A DNA stretch of 64,000 nucleotides from Paludibacteraceae bacterium (lineage in GTDB: Bacteria; Bacteroidota; Bacteroidia; Bacteroidales; Paludibacteraceae), in contig JAKSNF010000001.1 of NCBI GenBank assembly GCA_024400115.1, positions 62,001 to 126,000 on the forward strand, given 5' to 3'. Positions 43,903 to 52,316 of this stretch are shown piece after piece (within the stretch, counting starts at the first letter, position 1; each line of letters opens with the position of its first letter). The notes beneath the pieces are model-generated. The model was not told the origin of the DNA. It ran no database searches and saw only the letters and a program-made list of their open reading frames with translations. Both the position numbers and the translations under genes were made by a program.

Positions 43903-45192
43903 CTACTTCCCTTTTCCGTCAATCAGCACCCCTAAGGTGTAGAAAATAATTTTCATATCCAATCGTATCGACATATTCTCCATATACACGATATCAAAAT
44001 GCAGTCGGTCAATCATCTTCGGTAACGTATCAGTATAACCCACTTTGACAGGTCCCCAACTCGTCAATCCCGGTCTAATCTTATACAGTAGGCAGTAATA
44101 GGGTGCCTCTTGCTGAATCTTCTCAATGAAATAAGCCCTCTCCGGACGGGGACCAACGAGGGACATATCGCCCTTCAGCACGTTCCATAATTGCGGCAGT
44201 TCGTCCAAGCGGTACTTACGCAATAGATGCCCCAAGGCGGTGATACGCGGATCGTTGTCCTCGGATAATTGGGGTGTTCCGTTCTCGGCGTGATTAACCA
44301 TCGTGCGGAACTTCAAGATAGAGAACGGCTTGCCGTGTAACCCGATACGCTCTTGACAATAGAAGACCGGACCGGACGAAGAGCACTTAACAAGTATCGC
44401 AATGAGGATGTAAAGCGGAGAGAGTAGAATCATTCCGATGGTGGACACAAGAATATCCAATCCCCGTTTAATACAAATCTGCGAGTCGCTCATCTTTTGG
44501 GCGGTGATACAGACATAGGGCGAACCTTGTATGGTTAAGATACGTGCCGAACCCGTCAACATATCGTATAACGTGGGCACTACCAGAATCTCCGCTCCCG
44601 TCGGATAAACGGCTTGAATGAGTTCGTAGAGCAAGTGCGAGGAGGTGCGGTTGGGCAAATCAATAATCACATTATCCACTTTTTGCTCCTTATTCTCCTT
44701 CAGGAAAGCGTCTAAATCGTCCTTGCTATGAAGGGTGAAGAAACGCTCCGGCTTGGCGAAATGACGGCGACAGGCGTGAATAATACTGCGCGGAAGCAGG
44801 CATAAACCGAACTGCAAGCAGAACAGCACCAGTAGCGAGATAAGGTAGTTCTGGTAGTGAGTGGGCTCGATAGGATCGTTGATAATCGAAATAAAGAACG
44901 TTCCTAAAGCAATGATAACGGAACAAACCAAAGAGGTCCAAATAAGTTGGGCTCCCCGTCGTTTGCTGGGACGCAAGTAATATCCCGAGAGATAAAACAA
45001 AACCAAACACCCAAGGGGATATAAGATCAGAGGCTCCACGAAATTAAAGGCAGGAATCAGCACCGTTTCTGCACTAAAGATACGCCCTTCATAAACGAGC
45101 CACCGAAAAATCAAGAAGCACAACCACACTGCTTCGGCAGAGAGTAAGTCTGCCAAAACATCCACAATCTGTTGTTTTCTTCGTTTATTCAT
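43903..45192 (-). CDS. Undecaprenyl-phosphate sugar transferase (initiating glycosyltransferase)
   Basis: 429 residues. The N-terminal half has four membrane segments (about 12-135), a nucleotide-binding-like CoA_binding region follows, and then the PF02397 bacterial sugar transferase domain with its membrane segment. Conserved motifs are KRGLDILVS, KFRTM, LRKYRLDELPQLWNVLKGDMSLVGPRPE and the closing GLTSWGPV. The enzyme loads the first sugar phosphate on undecaprenyl phosphate for capsule or O-antigen synthesis. It probably starts the polysaccharide whose other genes lie at 50129-57006. The ATG at 45192 is preferred over the TTG one codon earlier. Confidence 0.9.
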   Translation of the reverse strand: MNKRRKQQIVDVLADLLSAEAVWLCFLIFRWLVYEGRIFSAETVLIPAFNFVEPLILYPLGCLVLFYLSGYYLRPSKRRGAQLIWTSLVCSVIIALGTFFISIINDPIEPTHYQNYLISLLVLFCLQFGLCLLPRSIIHACRRHFAKPERFFTLHSKDDLDAFLKENKEQKVDNVIIDLPNRTSSHLLYELIQAVYPTGAEILVVPTLYDMLTGSARILTIQGSPYVCITAQKMSDSQICIKRGLDILVSTIGMILLSPLYILIAILVKCSSSGPVFYCQERIGLHGKPFSILKFRTMVNHAENGTPQLSEDNDPRITALGHLLRKYRLDELPQLWNVLKGDMSLVGPRPERAYFIEKIQQEAPYYCLLYKIRPGLTSWGPVKVGYTDTLPKMIDRLHFDIVYMENMSIRLDMKIIFYTLGVLIDGKGK

Positions 45193-45210
45193 CAATTTGT
45201 CCTTGTTCCT

Positions 45211-45792
45211 TTATCCTCTAATAATGGTAAAGGTGTTATCTGTGTTCACTTTGATAATTGAACTCGGTTTCTTCTCTTCCGTATCATTGCGGCGATAGTG
45301 GCAAATATAATCCACGGCATCCCGAATAGCAGGGGAAATCTGCTTGTAGTTCTTGGCTGTAGCTTCTCCGCTTATGTTCGCTGAGGTAGATACAATCGGT
45401 TTATGAAGTTGCTCGCATAATGACTTGGAGAATATCTCCTCTGTGATACGAATACCAACACTCCCGTCCTCGGCAATTAGGTTCTTAGCCAAGTTCTTGG
45501 CGTTGGGGTAGATGATGGTCATCGGGCGTTGTCCCTCACTCACCTCTAATAACTGCTGTGCAGCAGAGGGGATGTCTTGAACATAACCTTGCAGTTTACC
45601 CGCTCCGTCCAGCAGAACGAGCATCGACTTAGCGTCGCTGCGGCGCTTAATCTCGTATATACGGCGAACGGCATCTTCGTTGGTGGCATCACAACCAATG
45701 CCCCACACTGTGTCTGTAGGATAGAGGATCACTCCACCCTCGCGCATCACGCGCACTGCCTCTCGCAAATCTTCTTTATCAAATGGTATCAT
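45211..45792 (-). CDS. tsaC: L-threonylcarbamoyladenylate synthase (YrdC/Sua5)
   Basis: Makes threonylcarbamoyl-AMP for the t6A37 modification of tRNAs. The YrdC fold shows YPTDTVWGIGCDA, the nucleotide-binding KRRSDAKSMLVLL, RPMTIIYP and STSANISGE. I start the gene at ATG 45792 (193 residues), not at the ATG 12 bp upstream, because the promoter -7 element lies at 45802-45809. The mRNA should begin near 45795, so it is probably leaderless or nearly so. The sugar transferase gene follows 18 bp downstream. Confidence 0.92.
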   Translation of the reverse strand: MIPFDKEDLREAVRVMREGGVILYPTDTVWGIGCDATNEDAVRRIYEIKRRSDAKSMLVLLDGAGKLQGYVQDIPSAAQQLLEVSEGQRPMTIIYPNAKNLAKNLIAEDGSVGIRITEEIFSKSLCEQLHKPIVSTSANISGEATAKNYKQISPAIRDAVDYICHYRRNDTEEKKPSSIIKVNTDNTFTIIRG

Positions 45793-45801
45793 AAGCGGCT
45801 G

Positions 45802-45833
45802 CAAAGGTACGAAAAATATTTGGAATACACAAA
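45802..45833 (-). promoter_or_regulatory. Promoter for tsaC
   Basis: On the minus strand TTTG (45833-45830), a 20-bp spacer and TACCTTTG (45809-45802). Predicted transcription start is near 45795, three bases before the tsaC ATG. Confidence 0.85.
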
Positions 45834-45852
45834 TTTAGGGACGATTTATAGA

Positions 45853-45884
45853 CAAAAAAAAGAAGGGCTGTCATCCCGACAGCC
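45853..45884 (-). terminator. Intrinsic terminator of the candidate small RNA
   Basis: A 7-bp stem GGCTGTC/GACAGCC with a 5-nt loop, then CTTC and eight T on the minus strand. Confidence 0.85.
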
Positions 45885-45924
45885 ACAATCTTTACTTAAC
45901 CTTAAATCTAATACCATGAAAAAC
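45853..45924 (-). ncRNA. Candidate small RNA of about 73 nt
   Basis: A complete transcription unit lies between the tsaC promoter and the pckA promoter. Its own promoter is at 45962-45931, then about 50 nt of unstructured A/U-rich sequence (TCATGGTATTAGATTTAAGG) follow. An intrinsic terminator closes it: GGCTGTC/GACAGCC at 45884-45866, then a T tract. It ends before the tsaC promoter, so it is not that gene's leader. The only small frame is short and starts with ATG inside the conserved-looking segment. The family is unknown to me. Confidence 0.6.
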
Positions 45925-45930
45925 ACGGTG

Positions 45931-45962
45931 CAAAAGTACTGCTTTTTTTCAATATGACCAAA
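45931..45962 (-). promoter_or_regulatory. Promoter of the candidate small RNA
   Basis: On the minus strand TTTG (45962-45959), a 20-bp spacer and TACTTTTG (45938-45931). It fits the consensus perfectly. Confidence 0.85.
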
Positions 45963-46050
45963 TTTTTTATGTTAAAAAGCATATTTTTTTAACTTTTGGC
46001 AAACGCACTTGTCAAAATAATGTCTTTTATACAAAAAAATACTTATTTTT

Positions 46051-46081
46051 TTTGTCATTTGAAAAAAAAGTTGTAACTTTG
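46051..46081 (+). promoter_or_regulatory. Promoter for pckA
   Basis: TTTG (46051-46054), a 19-bp spacer and TAACTTTG (46074-46081). The leader is about 35 nt. Confidence 0.8.
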
Positions 46082-46123
46082 TACTCGCTAAAGAAGTGCT
46101 CAAAATAATTAACCATTATACTT

Positions 46124-47728
46124 ATGAAAGAGATCGATTTAACTAAGTACGGCATCACCGGAGCTAAGGTGATTGCTCACAATCCTTCTTACGAGGAGTT
46201 ATTCGCCGCTGAGACCCAAGAAGGTCTGACCGGCTATGATAAAGGTCAACTCACTGAGTTAGACGCAGTCAATGTTATGACGGGTGTTTTCACCGGCCGT
46301 TCGCCTAAGGATAAATACATCGTGGATGACAAACAGAGTCACGACAATGTATGGTGGACTTCGGACGCTTACAAGAACGACAACCACCCCATGACCGAAG
46401 AGGTTTGGGCTAAGGTGAAAAACATTGCCCTCAACGAACTGAGCGGTAAGGAACTGTATGTTTGCGATGCTTTCTGCGGTGCTAACAAAGAGACTCGTCT
46501 CGCCGTTCGCTTCATCGTGGAAGTGGCTTGGCAAGCACATTTCGTGAAGAACATGTTCATCCAACCCTCTGCTGAGGAGTTAGAGAACTTCGAACCTAAC
46601 TTCGTTATCTACAATGCCTCCAAGGCAAAAGTGGAGAACTACCAAGAGTTAGGTCTGAACTCCGACACGTGCGTAGCTTTCAATACCACCTCTCGCGAAC
46701 AAGTCATCATCAACACTTGGTACGGTGGTGAGATGAAGAAAGGTATGTTCTCTATGATGAACTACTACCTGCCCTTGCAAGGAATAGCTTCCATGCACTG
46801 CTCGGCTAATACCGACATGGAGGGTAAGAATACCGCTATCTTCTTCGGTTTGAGCGGTACGGGTAAGACCACCCTCTCTACCGATCCTAAACGTCTGCTT
46901 ATCGGTGACGACGAGCACGGATGGGACGATAATGGCGTCTTCAATTTCGAAGGCGGCTGCTATGCTAAGGTTATCAACCTTGACAAGGAGTCTGAGCCTG
47001 ATATCTACAACGCTATCCGTCGTAACGCTCTGCTTGAGAACGTAACCGTTGCCGAGGATGGTAAGATTGATTTTGCCGATAAGTCCGTTACCGAGAACAC
47101 GCGCGTTAGCTATCCTATCAACCATATCGAGAAGATCGTTCGCCCCGTAAGTGCCGGTCCTGATGCACAAAACGTTATCTTCCTCAGTGCTGATGCTTTT
47201 GGCGTTCTGCCTCCCGTTAGTATCCTCACTCCCGAACAAACGAAGTACTACTTCCTGAGCGGTTTCACCGCTAAGTTGGCAGGTACCGAGCGTGGTATCA
47301 CCGAGCCTACTCCCACTTTCTCTGCTTGCTTCGGTCAAGCTTTCTTGGAGTTGCATCCTACCAAGTACGCTGAGGAACTGGTGAAGAAGATGGAGAAGAG
47401 CGGTGCTAAGGCTTATCTCGTTAACACCGGTTGGAACGGAACGGGCAAGCGTATCTCTATCCGTGACACGCGTGGAATCATCGACGCTATTTTGGACGGC
47501 TCGATTAAGAGTGCTCCCACCAAGAAGATTCCGTTCTTTGACTTTGAGGTTCCGACCGCACTGCCGGGTGTCGATCCGAAGATCCTTGATCCTCGTGACA
47601 CCTATGCTGATGCTTCTGTTTGGGAGGAGAAAGCGAAAGACCTCGCTTCTCGTTTCATTAAGAACTTCGGCAAATATACTACTAACGAAGCCGGTAAGGC
47701 TCTCGTTGCTGCCGGACCTCAACTCTAA
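46124..47728 (+). CDS. pckA: Phosphoenolpyruvate carboxykinase (ATP)
   Basis: Interconverts oxaloacetate and phosphoenolpyruvate with ATP/ADP; in Bacteroidales it often fixes CO2 on the route to succinate. The substrate motif is [11 protein letters not shown], the P-loop (kinase 1a) is [12 protein letters not shown] and the metal-binding kinase 2 motif is [26 protein letters not shown] is near the C terminus. The length of 534 residues is normal. It is monocistronic between its own promoter and a bidirectional terminator. Confidence 0.97.
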   Translation: MKEIDLTKYGITGAKVIAHNPSYEELFAAETQEGLTGYDKGQLTELDAVNVMTGVFTGRSPKDKYIVDDKQSHDNVWWTSDAYKNDNHPMTEEVWAKVKNIALNELSGKELYVCDAFCGANKETRLAVRFIVEVAWQAHFVKNMFIQPSAEELENFEPNFVIYNASKAKVENYQELGLNSDTCVAFNTTSREQVIINTWYGGEMKKGMFSMMNYYLPLQGIASMHCSANTDMEGKNTAIFFGLSGTGKTTLSTDPKRLLIGDDEHGWDDNGVFNFEGGCYAKVINLDKESEPDIYNAIRRNALLENVTVAEDGKIDFADKSVTENTRVSYPINHIEKIVRPVSAGPDAQNVIFLSADAFGVLPPVSILTPEQTKYYFLSGFTAKLAGTERGITEPTPTFSACFGQAFLELHPTKYAEELVKKMEKSGAKAYLVNTGWNGTGKRISIRDTRGIIDAILDGSIKSAPTKKIPFFDFEVPTALPGVDPKILDPRDTYADASVWEEKAKDLASRFIKNFGKYTTNEAGKALVAAGPQL

Positions 47729-47775
47729 GCAGGATCGAAGGCGGAGAAAGAAGAGCGTTCTTCGGACAGTATATG

Positions 47776-47820
47776 CTAAAAAAAGAAGGGCTGCAACTCA
47801 ATGCAGTCCTTCTTTTTTAA
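47776..47820. terminator. Bidirectional terminator between pckA and the DUF2059 gene
   Basis: AAAAGAAGGGCTGCA pairs with TGCAGTCCTTCTTTT around a short loop, with an A tract left and a T tract right. It can end transcription of both convergent genes. Confidence 0.9.
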
Positions 47821-47837
47821 CTTTTCCGTAATATTTA

Positions 47838-48617
47838 TTATTCGCTTTTTTGTATATTACTATATATCTTGAGTAGAAGTTTCTCTTGTAGCAATTCCGT
47901 AAATTCGTTAAGTTTTTCGGTGAATGTATTATTAACTTTGGAGAGCGACTCATAGAATGGTTGCTCTGTTACGGAGAGGAATAATTTGAGTTCTTCTTCG
48001 TTCATTACATCAAGGAGCGCGTTGCGAGTAACAACGGGCACGTTCTTCTCAAAGTAAGCAATCACCATTTGTCCGACCGCATTGGTTTGTGCATTCTCGT
48101 TTTTAAAACTCTGTTCCAAAATGGAGGATATAGCGGATACCGCTAAATCCATATTGCTAAATTCCCAATATTTCTCAAAAGCGGCTTTATAACCCTTGCT
48201 GCAACGAACGGCTTTAACGTCAGATGGTAATTGGCCGGCTTGTAGGCTGGTCATTGTACTTACCAAGAATGTATTTAACTTACCTTGGAACAACTGCGTA
48301 AATTGAACGTTTTTCTTTGTCAAAGCAGCTATTTCCGGTTGACTATAAAAAGTCATGTATTGTTCAAACATCTCGTCGGTAAAACATTCCCGATAATAGT
48401 TGGCCATAACATCAACCGTAGCGTCTATAATATCCTCTAAGGATATGGTCTCTTCGCTAACACCGGCATTTCGTAAGGCAGATACCATATCATCGAGATT
48501 ATAAGCAGACATTCCCTCAGATACAATTTTTTTCAGTCCATCGGTATAAATATCTGCTTTAACCGATAAAGACATAGAACTCAAGAAGAGCACGAATAAT
48601 AAAGCAATCTTTTTCAT
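47838..48617 (-). CDS. Secreted DUF2059-like protein
   Basis: 259 residues with a signal peptide (ends near SVKAD), then an all-helical protein. The DUF2059-type motif FTDEMFEQYMTFYSQPEIAALTKK is clear. A second copy of the idea may lie near MNEEELKLFLSVTEQPFYESLSK. No function is established. The start at 48617 gives the signal peptide; the frame is open upstream but without a signal. The promoter at 48739-48770 leaves a leader of about 115 nt. Confidence 0.8.
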   Translation of the reverse strand: MKKIALLFVLFLSSMSLSVKADIYTDGLKKIVSEGMSAYNLDDMVSALRNAGVSEETISLEDIIDATVDVMANYYRECFTDEMFEQYMTFYSQPEIAALTKKNVQFTQLFQGKLNTFLVSTMTSLQAGQLPSDVKAVRCSKGYKAAFEKYWEFSNMDLAVSAISSILEQSFKNENAQTNAVGQMVIAYFEKNVPVVTRNALLDVMNEEELKLFLSVTEQPFYESLSKVNNTFTEKLNEFTELLQEKLLLKIYSNIQKSE

Positions 48618-48738
48618 ATTAATAAATTGTGATAATGGGTTCTTATATTCTATTCTTTGTTTCAATCAGTAGAACCCGTAACTAATTCAAACAAAAACAA
48701 TATTTATCGTGAAGATGTTCTTTTCTAAAAATTAGTTG

Positions 48739-48770
48739 CAAAGTTACAACATTATTTTGATATGTGCAAA
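48739..48770 (-). promoter_or_regulatory. Promoter for the DUF2059-like gene
   Basis: On the minus strand TTTG (48770-48767), a 20-bp spacer and TAACTTTG (48746-48739). Confidence 0.85.
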
Positions 48771-48825
48771 TTTATTTGTTGATTTTATGCTATTTCTCTT
48801 GTGTTTTTACTGTCTTTTATCTTCT

Positions 48826-48867
48826 GGGGTCCCCGCAGTAACTTGTTGCTGTGGGGAGAGCGGAGGC
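48826..48867. repeat. GGGGT-hairpin-AGAG element, copy 2
   Basis: GGGGT, then an 8-bp stem CCCCGCAG/CTGTGGGG with a 10-nt loop, then AGAGCGGAGG. It shares flanks and stem position with 10683-10720, but the upper stem is CAG/CTG instead of AAAA/TTTT. Confidence 0.75.
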
Positions 48868-49085
48868 ACAAGTCGCCTGTTGATTTAGCGGAGCGGTATC
48901 AACCATTTGCGATCTTGTTGCCGAACGCGAAGCCGACACTCTCTCGAGGGCCATCCTCCCCTGACCGTCCGGTAACCCTTCGACGCGGGTATAATCAAGA
49001 TTCTGTTTTGTACGTAGCACAAGTTGCAAGAGAGAGCCGAATATACAACTCTTTTCCGCACTATCACACTTTAGGTGTTGGGTAC

Positions 49086-49118
49086 TTCTTGGGTTGTTCT
49101 TGGGTTATTCTTGGGTTC
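49086..49118. repeat. 11-bp tandem repeat (TTCTTGGGTTN), three copies
   Basis: Three exact copies except for the last base (G, A, C). They are followed by GCCCAAACCC, an inverted partner of the word. Confidence 0.92.
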
Positions 49119-49230
49119 GCCCAAACCCTTACTCGGACTTCGTGGGTAGGATGCGAGGAGGGTCATCCTCCGGTGAGCTTTCGTTACTGAACCGCTGAAG
49201 ACCTACTAAAGGACCAGTGAAATCTATATA

Positions 49231-49282
49231 TTTAGTATGAATTTGTAGATTATATTCTACGTTTTTAGTATAAATTTGTAGA
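49231..49282. repeat. 19-bp direct repeat pair
   Basis: TTTAGTATGAATTTGTAGA (49231-49249) recurs at 49264-49282 with one change, 33 bp apart, just upstream of the rpsP promoter. It could be a paired regulator site. Confidence 0.8.
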
Positions 49283-49297
49283 ATTCGTACGTTTTTA

Positions 49298-49329
49298 TTT
49301 GCATATATCAAAAAAAAGTCGTACCTTTG
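49298..49329 (+). promoter_or_regulatory. Promoter for rpsP
   Basis: TTTG (49298-49301), a 20-bp spacer and TACCTTTG (49322-49329). The leader is about 135 nt and begins with a hairpin. Confidence 0.88.
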
Positions 49330-49336
49330 CACGCTT

Positions 49337-49368
49337 TTTCGGTCGAGGTGTCTTTAGACACGCCGAAA
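49337..49368 (+). promoter_or_regulatory. 5' leader hairpin of rpsP
   Basis: TTTCGG pairs with CCGAAA, and inside it GTGTC with GACAC around TTTA. It stands at the predicted 5' end of the transcript. It may stabilise the mRNA or serve in feedback control; neither is shown. Confidence 0.5.
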
Positions 49369-49470
49369 TACTCTATCGCCAGTAGGGGTCGGTTACCGAG
49401 AAAGGAGATAACTTTTATTATTAACCCGAGCACGCAATTCGTGTAATTGTAGCTCATAAATCAAAGCATT

Positions 49471-50040
49471 ATGGCAACAAAAATTCGTCTGGCTCGTCAT
49501 GGCCACAAAGACTATGCTTACTACCACGTTGTAGTAGCAGACAGCCGTTCACCTCGTGACGGTAAAATCATCGAACGTATCGGTTCTTACAACCCCAACA
49601 CCAATCCCGCTAAGGTTGACCTCAACTTTGAGCGCGCTTTGTATTGGGTAGGCGTAGGTGCTCAAATGACAGACACGGCTCGTTTCATCCTTTCGGGTGA
49701 GGGCGTACTGCTGATGAAGCACCTCAACGGCGGCGTTAAGAAGGGCGCTTTCTCTGAGGAAGAGGCTCAAAAACGTTTCGCTGCTTGGAAGGCTGAAAAG
49801 GATGCTAAAAACGGCAAGATCACCAAAGGTGAGGCAGACAAGAAAGCTGCAGAGGCTAAGAAAGCTCTCGCAGCAGAAGTAGAAGCCAACAAGGCAAAAG
49901 CAGAGGCTGTAGCTGCAAAGCGCAAAGCCGAGGCTGATGCTCTGGCTGCTAAAGCACAAGAGGCCGCTCAAGAAGCAGCCGCTGCTGAAGCAGAAGCTAA
50001 GGGCGAAGAAGTAGCCGAAGAGGCTGCTACTGAGGCATAA
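49471..50040 (+). CDS. rpsP: 30S ribosomal protein S16 with long C-terminal extension
   Basis: bS16 stabilises the 16S rRNA 5' domain. The core begins [18 protein letters not shown] and ends near residue 90. A lysine/alanine/glutamate-rich helical tail of about 95 residues follows, which Bacteroidota S16 proteins typically carry. The total of 189 residues is about twice the E. coli protein. The gene has its own promoter and terminator. Confidence 0.96.
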   Translation: MATKIRLARHGHKDYAYYHVVVADSRSPRDGKIIERIGSYNPNTNPAKVDLNFERALYWVGVGAQMTDTARFILSGEGVLLMKHLNGGVKKGAFSEEEAQKRFAAWKAEKDAKNGKITKGEADKKAAEAKKALAAEVEANKAKAEAVAAKRKAEADALAAKAQEAAQEAAAAEAEAKGEEVAEEAATEA

Positions 50041-50068
50041 GTCTTAGTTTGCTTTACCATTAGATGGC

Positions 50069-50104
50069 AATAAGCCCAAAACGACCGTTTTGGGCTTATT
50101 TTAA
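50069..50104 (+). terminator. Intrinsic terminator after rpsP
   Basis: AATAAGCCCAAAAC pairs with GTTTTGGGCTTATT around a short loop, followed by a TTTT tract. Confidence 0.9.
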
Positions 50105-50128
50105 AAGAAACCAAATTTATTCATTCTT

Positions 50129-51037
50129 ATGAAGGAAACAGTAACTATAATTTCGAGGATTTGTAACTCATTGAAAGCACACAAGTGGATTCTTATTGGA
50201 GCAGGACCGGTTGTATTGGTTGGTGTATACGCACTCCTGCTTTTAGTTCCTAACAAATACACCTGTCGCGTAGGTGTGCTCATGGAAAGTCAACGAACCG
50301 TTGAACGAGAGAGGTCTATTACCCTAAATAGTCCGGAGAACTACGATTTAGGTTTTTATCGTACCGATAATATCATTACCAGACAGGCTTATAACGAACT
50401 CATCACCTCTCCCGATGTACTGTTCGCTATCTGCGATAAAGAGGTTAGCACCCTTGACGGTTCCTACAAAGGGACATTAGCAGATTATATCTATCCCAAA
50501 AAAGAAGTCAAGAACCTCGAAGAACCTAAAGTAGAAGTGATAAATAGTCCTTATCAATATCGATTGGTAAAGAAATTGCGTCAATGTATTGAGGTATCCG
50601 TGGATCAAAACTCCGATGTTGTTTCGATTAACGTAACGACAAAAGACCCGTTAGTCAGTGCTCAGATGGCAACTTATATCGAAGCAGAAATGAAGCGCAC
50701 GCTGCTCAAGTATGAGCAAGATAAGATGCAAGCTGTGCTGAATCAACTCGTTGAGTTGACTAATCAAGCCGAAAAAGACTGGCAAGCCGCCAAACAGAAC
50801 GGGAATGCCCAAGCCGATTTGCGCAAACAAGTGTATGAGTCTTTCGCACGTCAACAGGTCATCTATGCTGCTCAAATGGCAGCTATTCCCTCCTCGACAT
50901 ACACCATCACTAAGCCCATGATAGATTACAGCAAGAGTGCTCCGCATAGAACCGTCATTGCGGTATTGATGACTTTGTTAGTAGAGATGGGTTTAGGTGT
51001 TTGGTATTGCCGACGTGAAATTATCGAACTTCTATAG
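50129..51037 (+). CDS. wzz: Wzz-family polysaccharide chain-length regulator
   Basis: A polysaccharide co-polymerase of 302 residues. Two membrane segments (about 22-42 and 276-294) flank a periplasmic domain with a coiled coil (about 185-235). A Pro-rich segment precedes the second helix (ITKPMIDYSKSAPHR), as in Wzz. There is no cytoplasmic tyrosine-kinase domain. It heads the polysaccharide cluster and overlaps the flippase gene. Confidence 0.82.
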   Translation: MKETVTIISRICNSLKAHKWILIGAGPVVLVGVYALLLLVPNKYTCRVGVLMESQRTVERERSITLNSPENYDLGFYRTDNIITRQAYNELITSPDVLFAICDKEVSTLDGSYKGTLADYIYPKKEVKNLEEPKVEVINSPYQYRLVKKLRQCIEVSVDQNSDVVSINVTTKDPLVSAQMATYIEAEMKRTLLKYEQDKMQAVLNQLVELTNQAEKDWQAAKQNGNAQADLRKQVYESFARQQVIYAAQMAAIPSSTYTITKPMIDYSKSAPHRTVIAVLMTLLVEMGLGVWYCRREIIELL

Positions 51038-52316
51038 AAACCTCGCCCGCGACTCGTTTTGGGCGGTTGTGGGTAACGGACTGGGCAATGGTCTCTTATT
51101 GTTGGCGGGTATCTTAATAGCTCGCCTCTTAGGTGCGGACCTATACGGAGAATACGGCGTGGTTAAAAGTACGATGATGTACTCTGCCACGTTTGCCACT
51201 TTCGGATTAGGTATCACCGCTACTAAGTATATTTCTCAGTACATACAACAGCATTGTGCACGCGCGTTGCGTATCATACACGATACGCTGTTTATCACGT
51301 TTATCTTTAGCACTTTCGTCGCTATTTGTCTGCTGATAGGTGCTGGTTGGATAGCCGAATGGAAAGAGGCGCAGAACCTGACCTTAGCCTTCCGCATGCT
51401 GAGTGTGATCATTATCGTTAAGGCACTCGTTACGGCGCAACAGGGTATATTAGCCGGATTAGGAGACTTTAAAAACGTAGGTATCAATAATATATTCTCG
51501 GGGTTAAGCATGTTAGTCTTTGCTACAGGACTAACCTACCTATGGGGGTTAAGAGGTGCTTTAGCCGCTTTGTTACTTTCCCAAGTAGTGTGCTTGGTGC
51601 TCAATTTTGTTGTTATTCGTAAGCACAAAAAAGAGTTGGTCACCGAAGAGCAAGATGTGCATAATTATATCCCCGAACTGCTCCGTTTCTCGCTACCCGT
51701 TGCCATGCAAGAAGGGTTATACGCCATCTGCAACTGGCTTGCTATTATGGCTCTGAAACAATATGCGTCCGAAGGGGATGTGGGAATCTTCACCGCAGCC
51801 TTGCAGTGGAACTTATTGGTACAAATGATTCCGAACTTATTAGCGAATGTCGTGTTGGCACATTTATCCGGAACAACACAAGACAAACAAGCTCATAAGA
51901 GCACGCTACGCACAATGATGGTAGTGAATATCGCTTGTGCTATTGTCCCGTTTGCCGTTATCTTCCCACTATGCGGATTCATCTCCACCTTCTACGGAGC
52001 AGGATTCGAGTCAATGGCGGTAGTGCTTAAGATACTTCTGCTGGATGCCGTGTTCTTTAGCATAACAACGGTACTCAAGTCGGAGTTCTTGGCTACGGGG
52101 CATAACTGGTGGTTGTTGATTATTCGCGCCCTCAAAGACCTCAGTTTGGTGATTTTGGTCTATGTGCTACTCCTTCACTCTCCGCAAGACTGGTCGGGAG
52201 CTATATGCTTTGCGGTAGCATATGTGGGTGCCAGTTTTATTTATTTATTGGCTGCGATCTGTGGATACGGATATTTTAAGATAATAGAGCACAAGAAAAA
52301 GGTTGTTCATGGCTGA
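50997..52316 (+). CDS. wzx: Wzx-type polysaccharide flippase
   Basis: Flips undecaprenyl-linked repeat units across the inner membrane. About 12-14 membrane segments in 439 residues, with the MVF/MATE-like start NLARDSFWAVVGNGLGNGLLLLAGI and the conserved GADLYGEYGV. The start is GTG 50997 or GTG 51015; both overlap the wzz end, and homology begins after the second. The end overlaps the polymerase gene by 8 bp. Confidence 0.87.
   Translation: MFGIADVKLSNFYRNLARDSFWAVVGNGLGNGLLLLAGILIARLLGADLYGEYGVVKSTMMYSATFATFGLGITATKYISQYIQQHCARALRIIHDTLFITFIFSTFVAICLLIGAGWIAEWKEAQNLTLAFRMLSVIIIVKALVTAQQGILAGLGDFKNVGINNIFSGLSMLVFATGLTYLWGLRGALAALLLSQVVCLVLNFVVIRKHKKELVTEEQDVHNYIPELLRFSLPVAMQEGLYAICNWLAIMALKQYASEGDVGIFTAALQWNLLVQMIPNLLANVVLAHLSGTTQDKQAHKSTLRTMMVVNIACAIVPFAVIFPLCGFISTFYGAGFESMAVVLKILLLDAVFFSITTVLKSEFLATGHNWWLLIIRALKDLSLVILVYVLLLHSPQDWSGAICFAVAYVGASFIYLLAAICGYGYFKIIEHKKKVVHG

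Larger units (their letters stand above)
48771..49297. other. Gene-free spacer with hairpin element and 11-bp repeats
   Basis: About 530 bp without a convincing gene. A GGGGT-hairpin element (48826-48867) is followed by GC-rich sequence with changing words. Three 11-bp repeats (49086-49118) come next, then two 19-bp direct repeats (49231-49249 and 49264-49282) before the rpsP promoter. A 129-codon open frame (48801-49190) runs through all of these and does not look like protein. Confidence 0.7.

Noticed and set aside
46649..47722. A long open frame (357 codons) on the minus strand
   Set aside because: It lies wholly antisense to pckA, whose motifs are intact. The long frame follows from codon use in pckA.
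48801..49190. A 129-codon open frame on the plus strand
   Set aside because: It runs through a hairpin element, changing GC-rich words and an 11-bp array. Its peptide has no consistent composition or motif, and no start signal precedes it.
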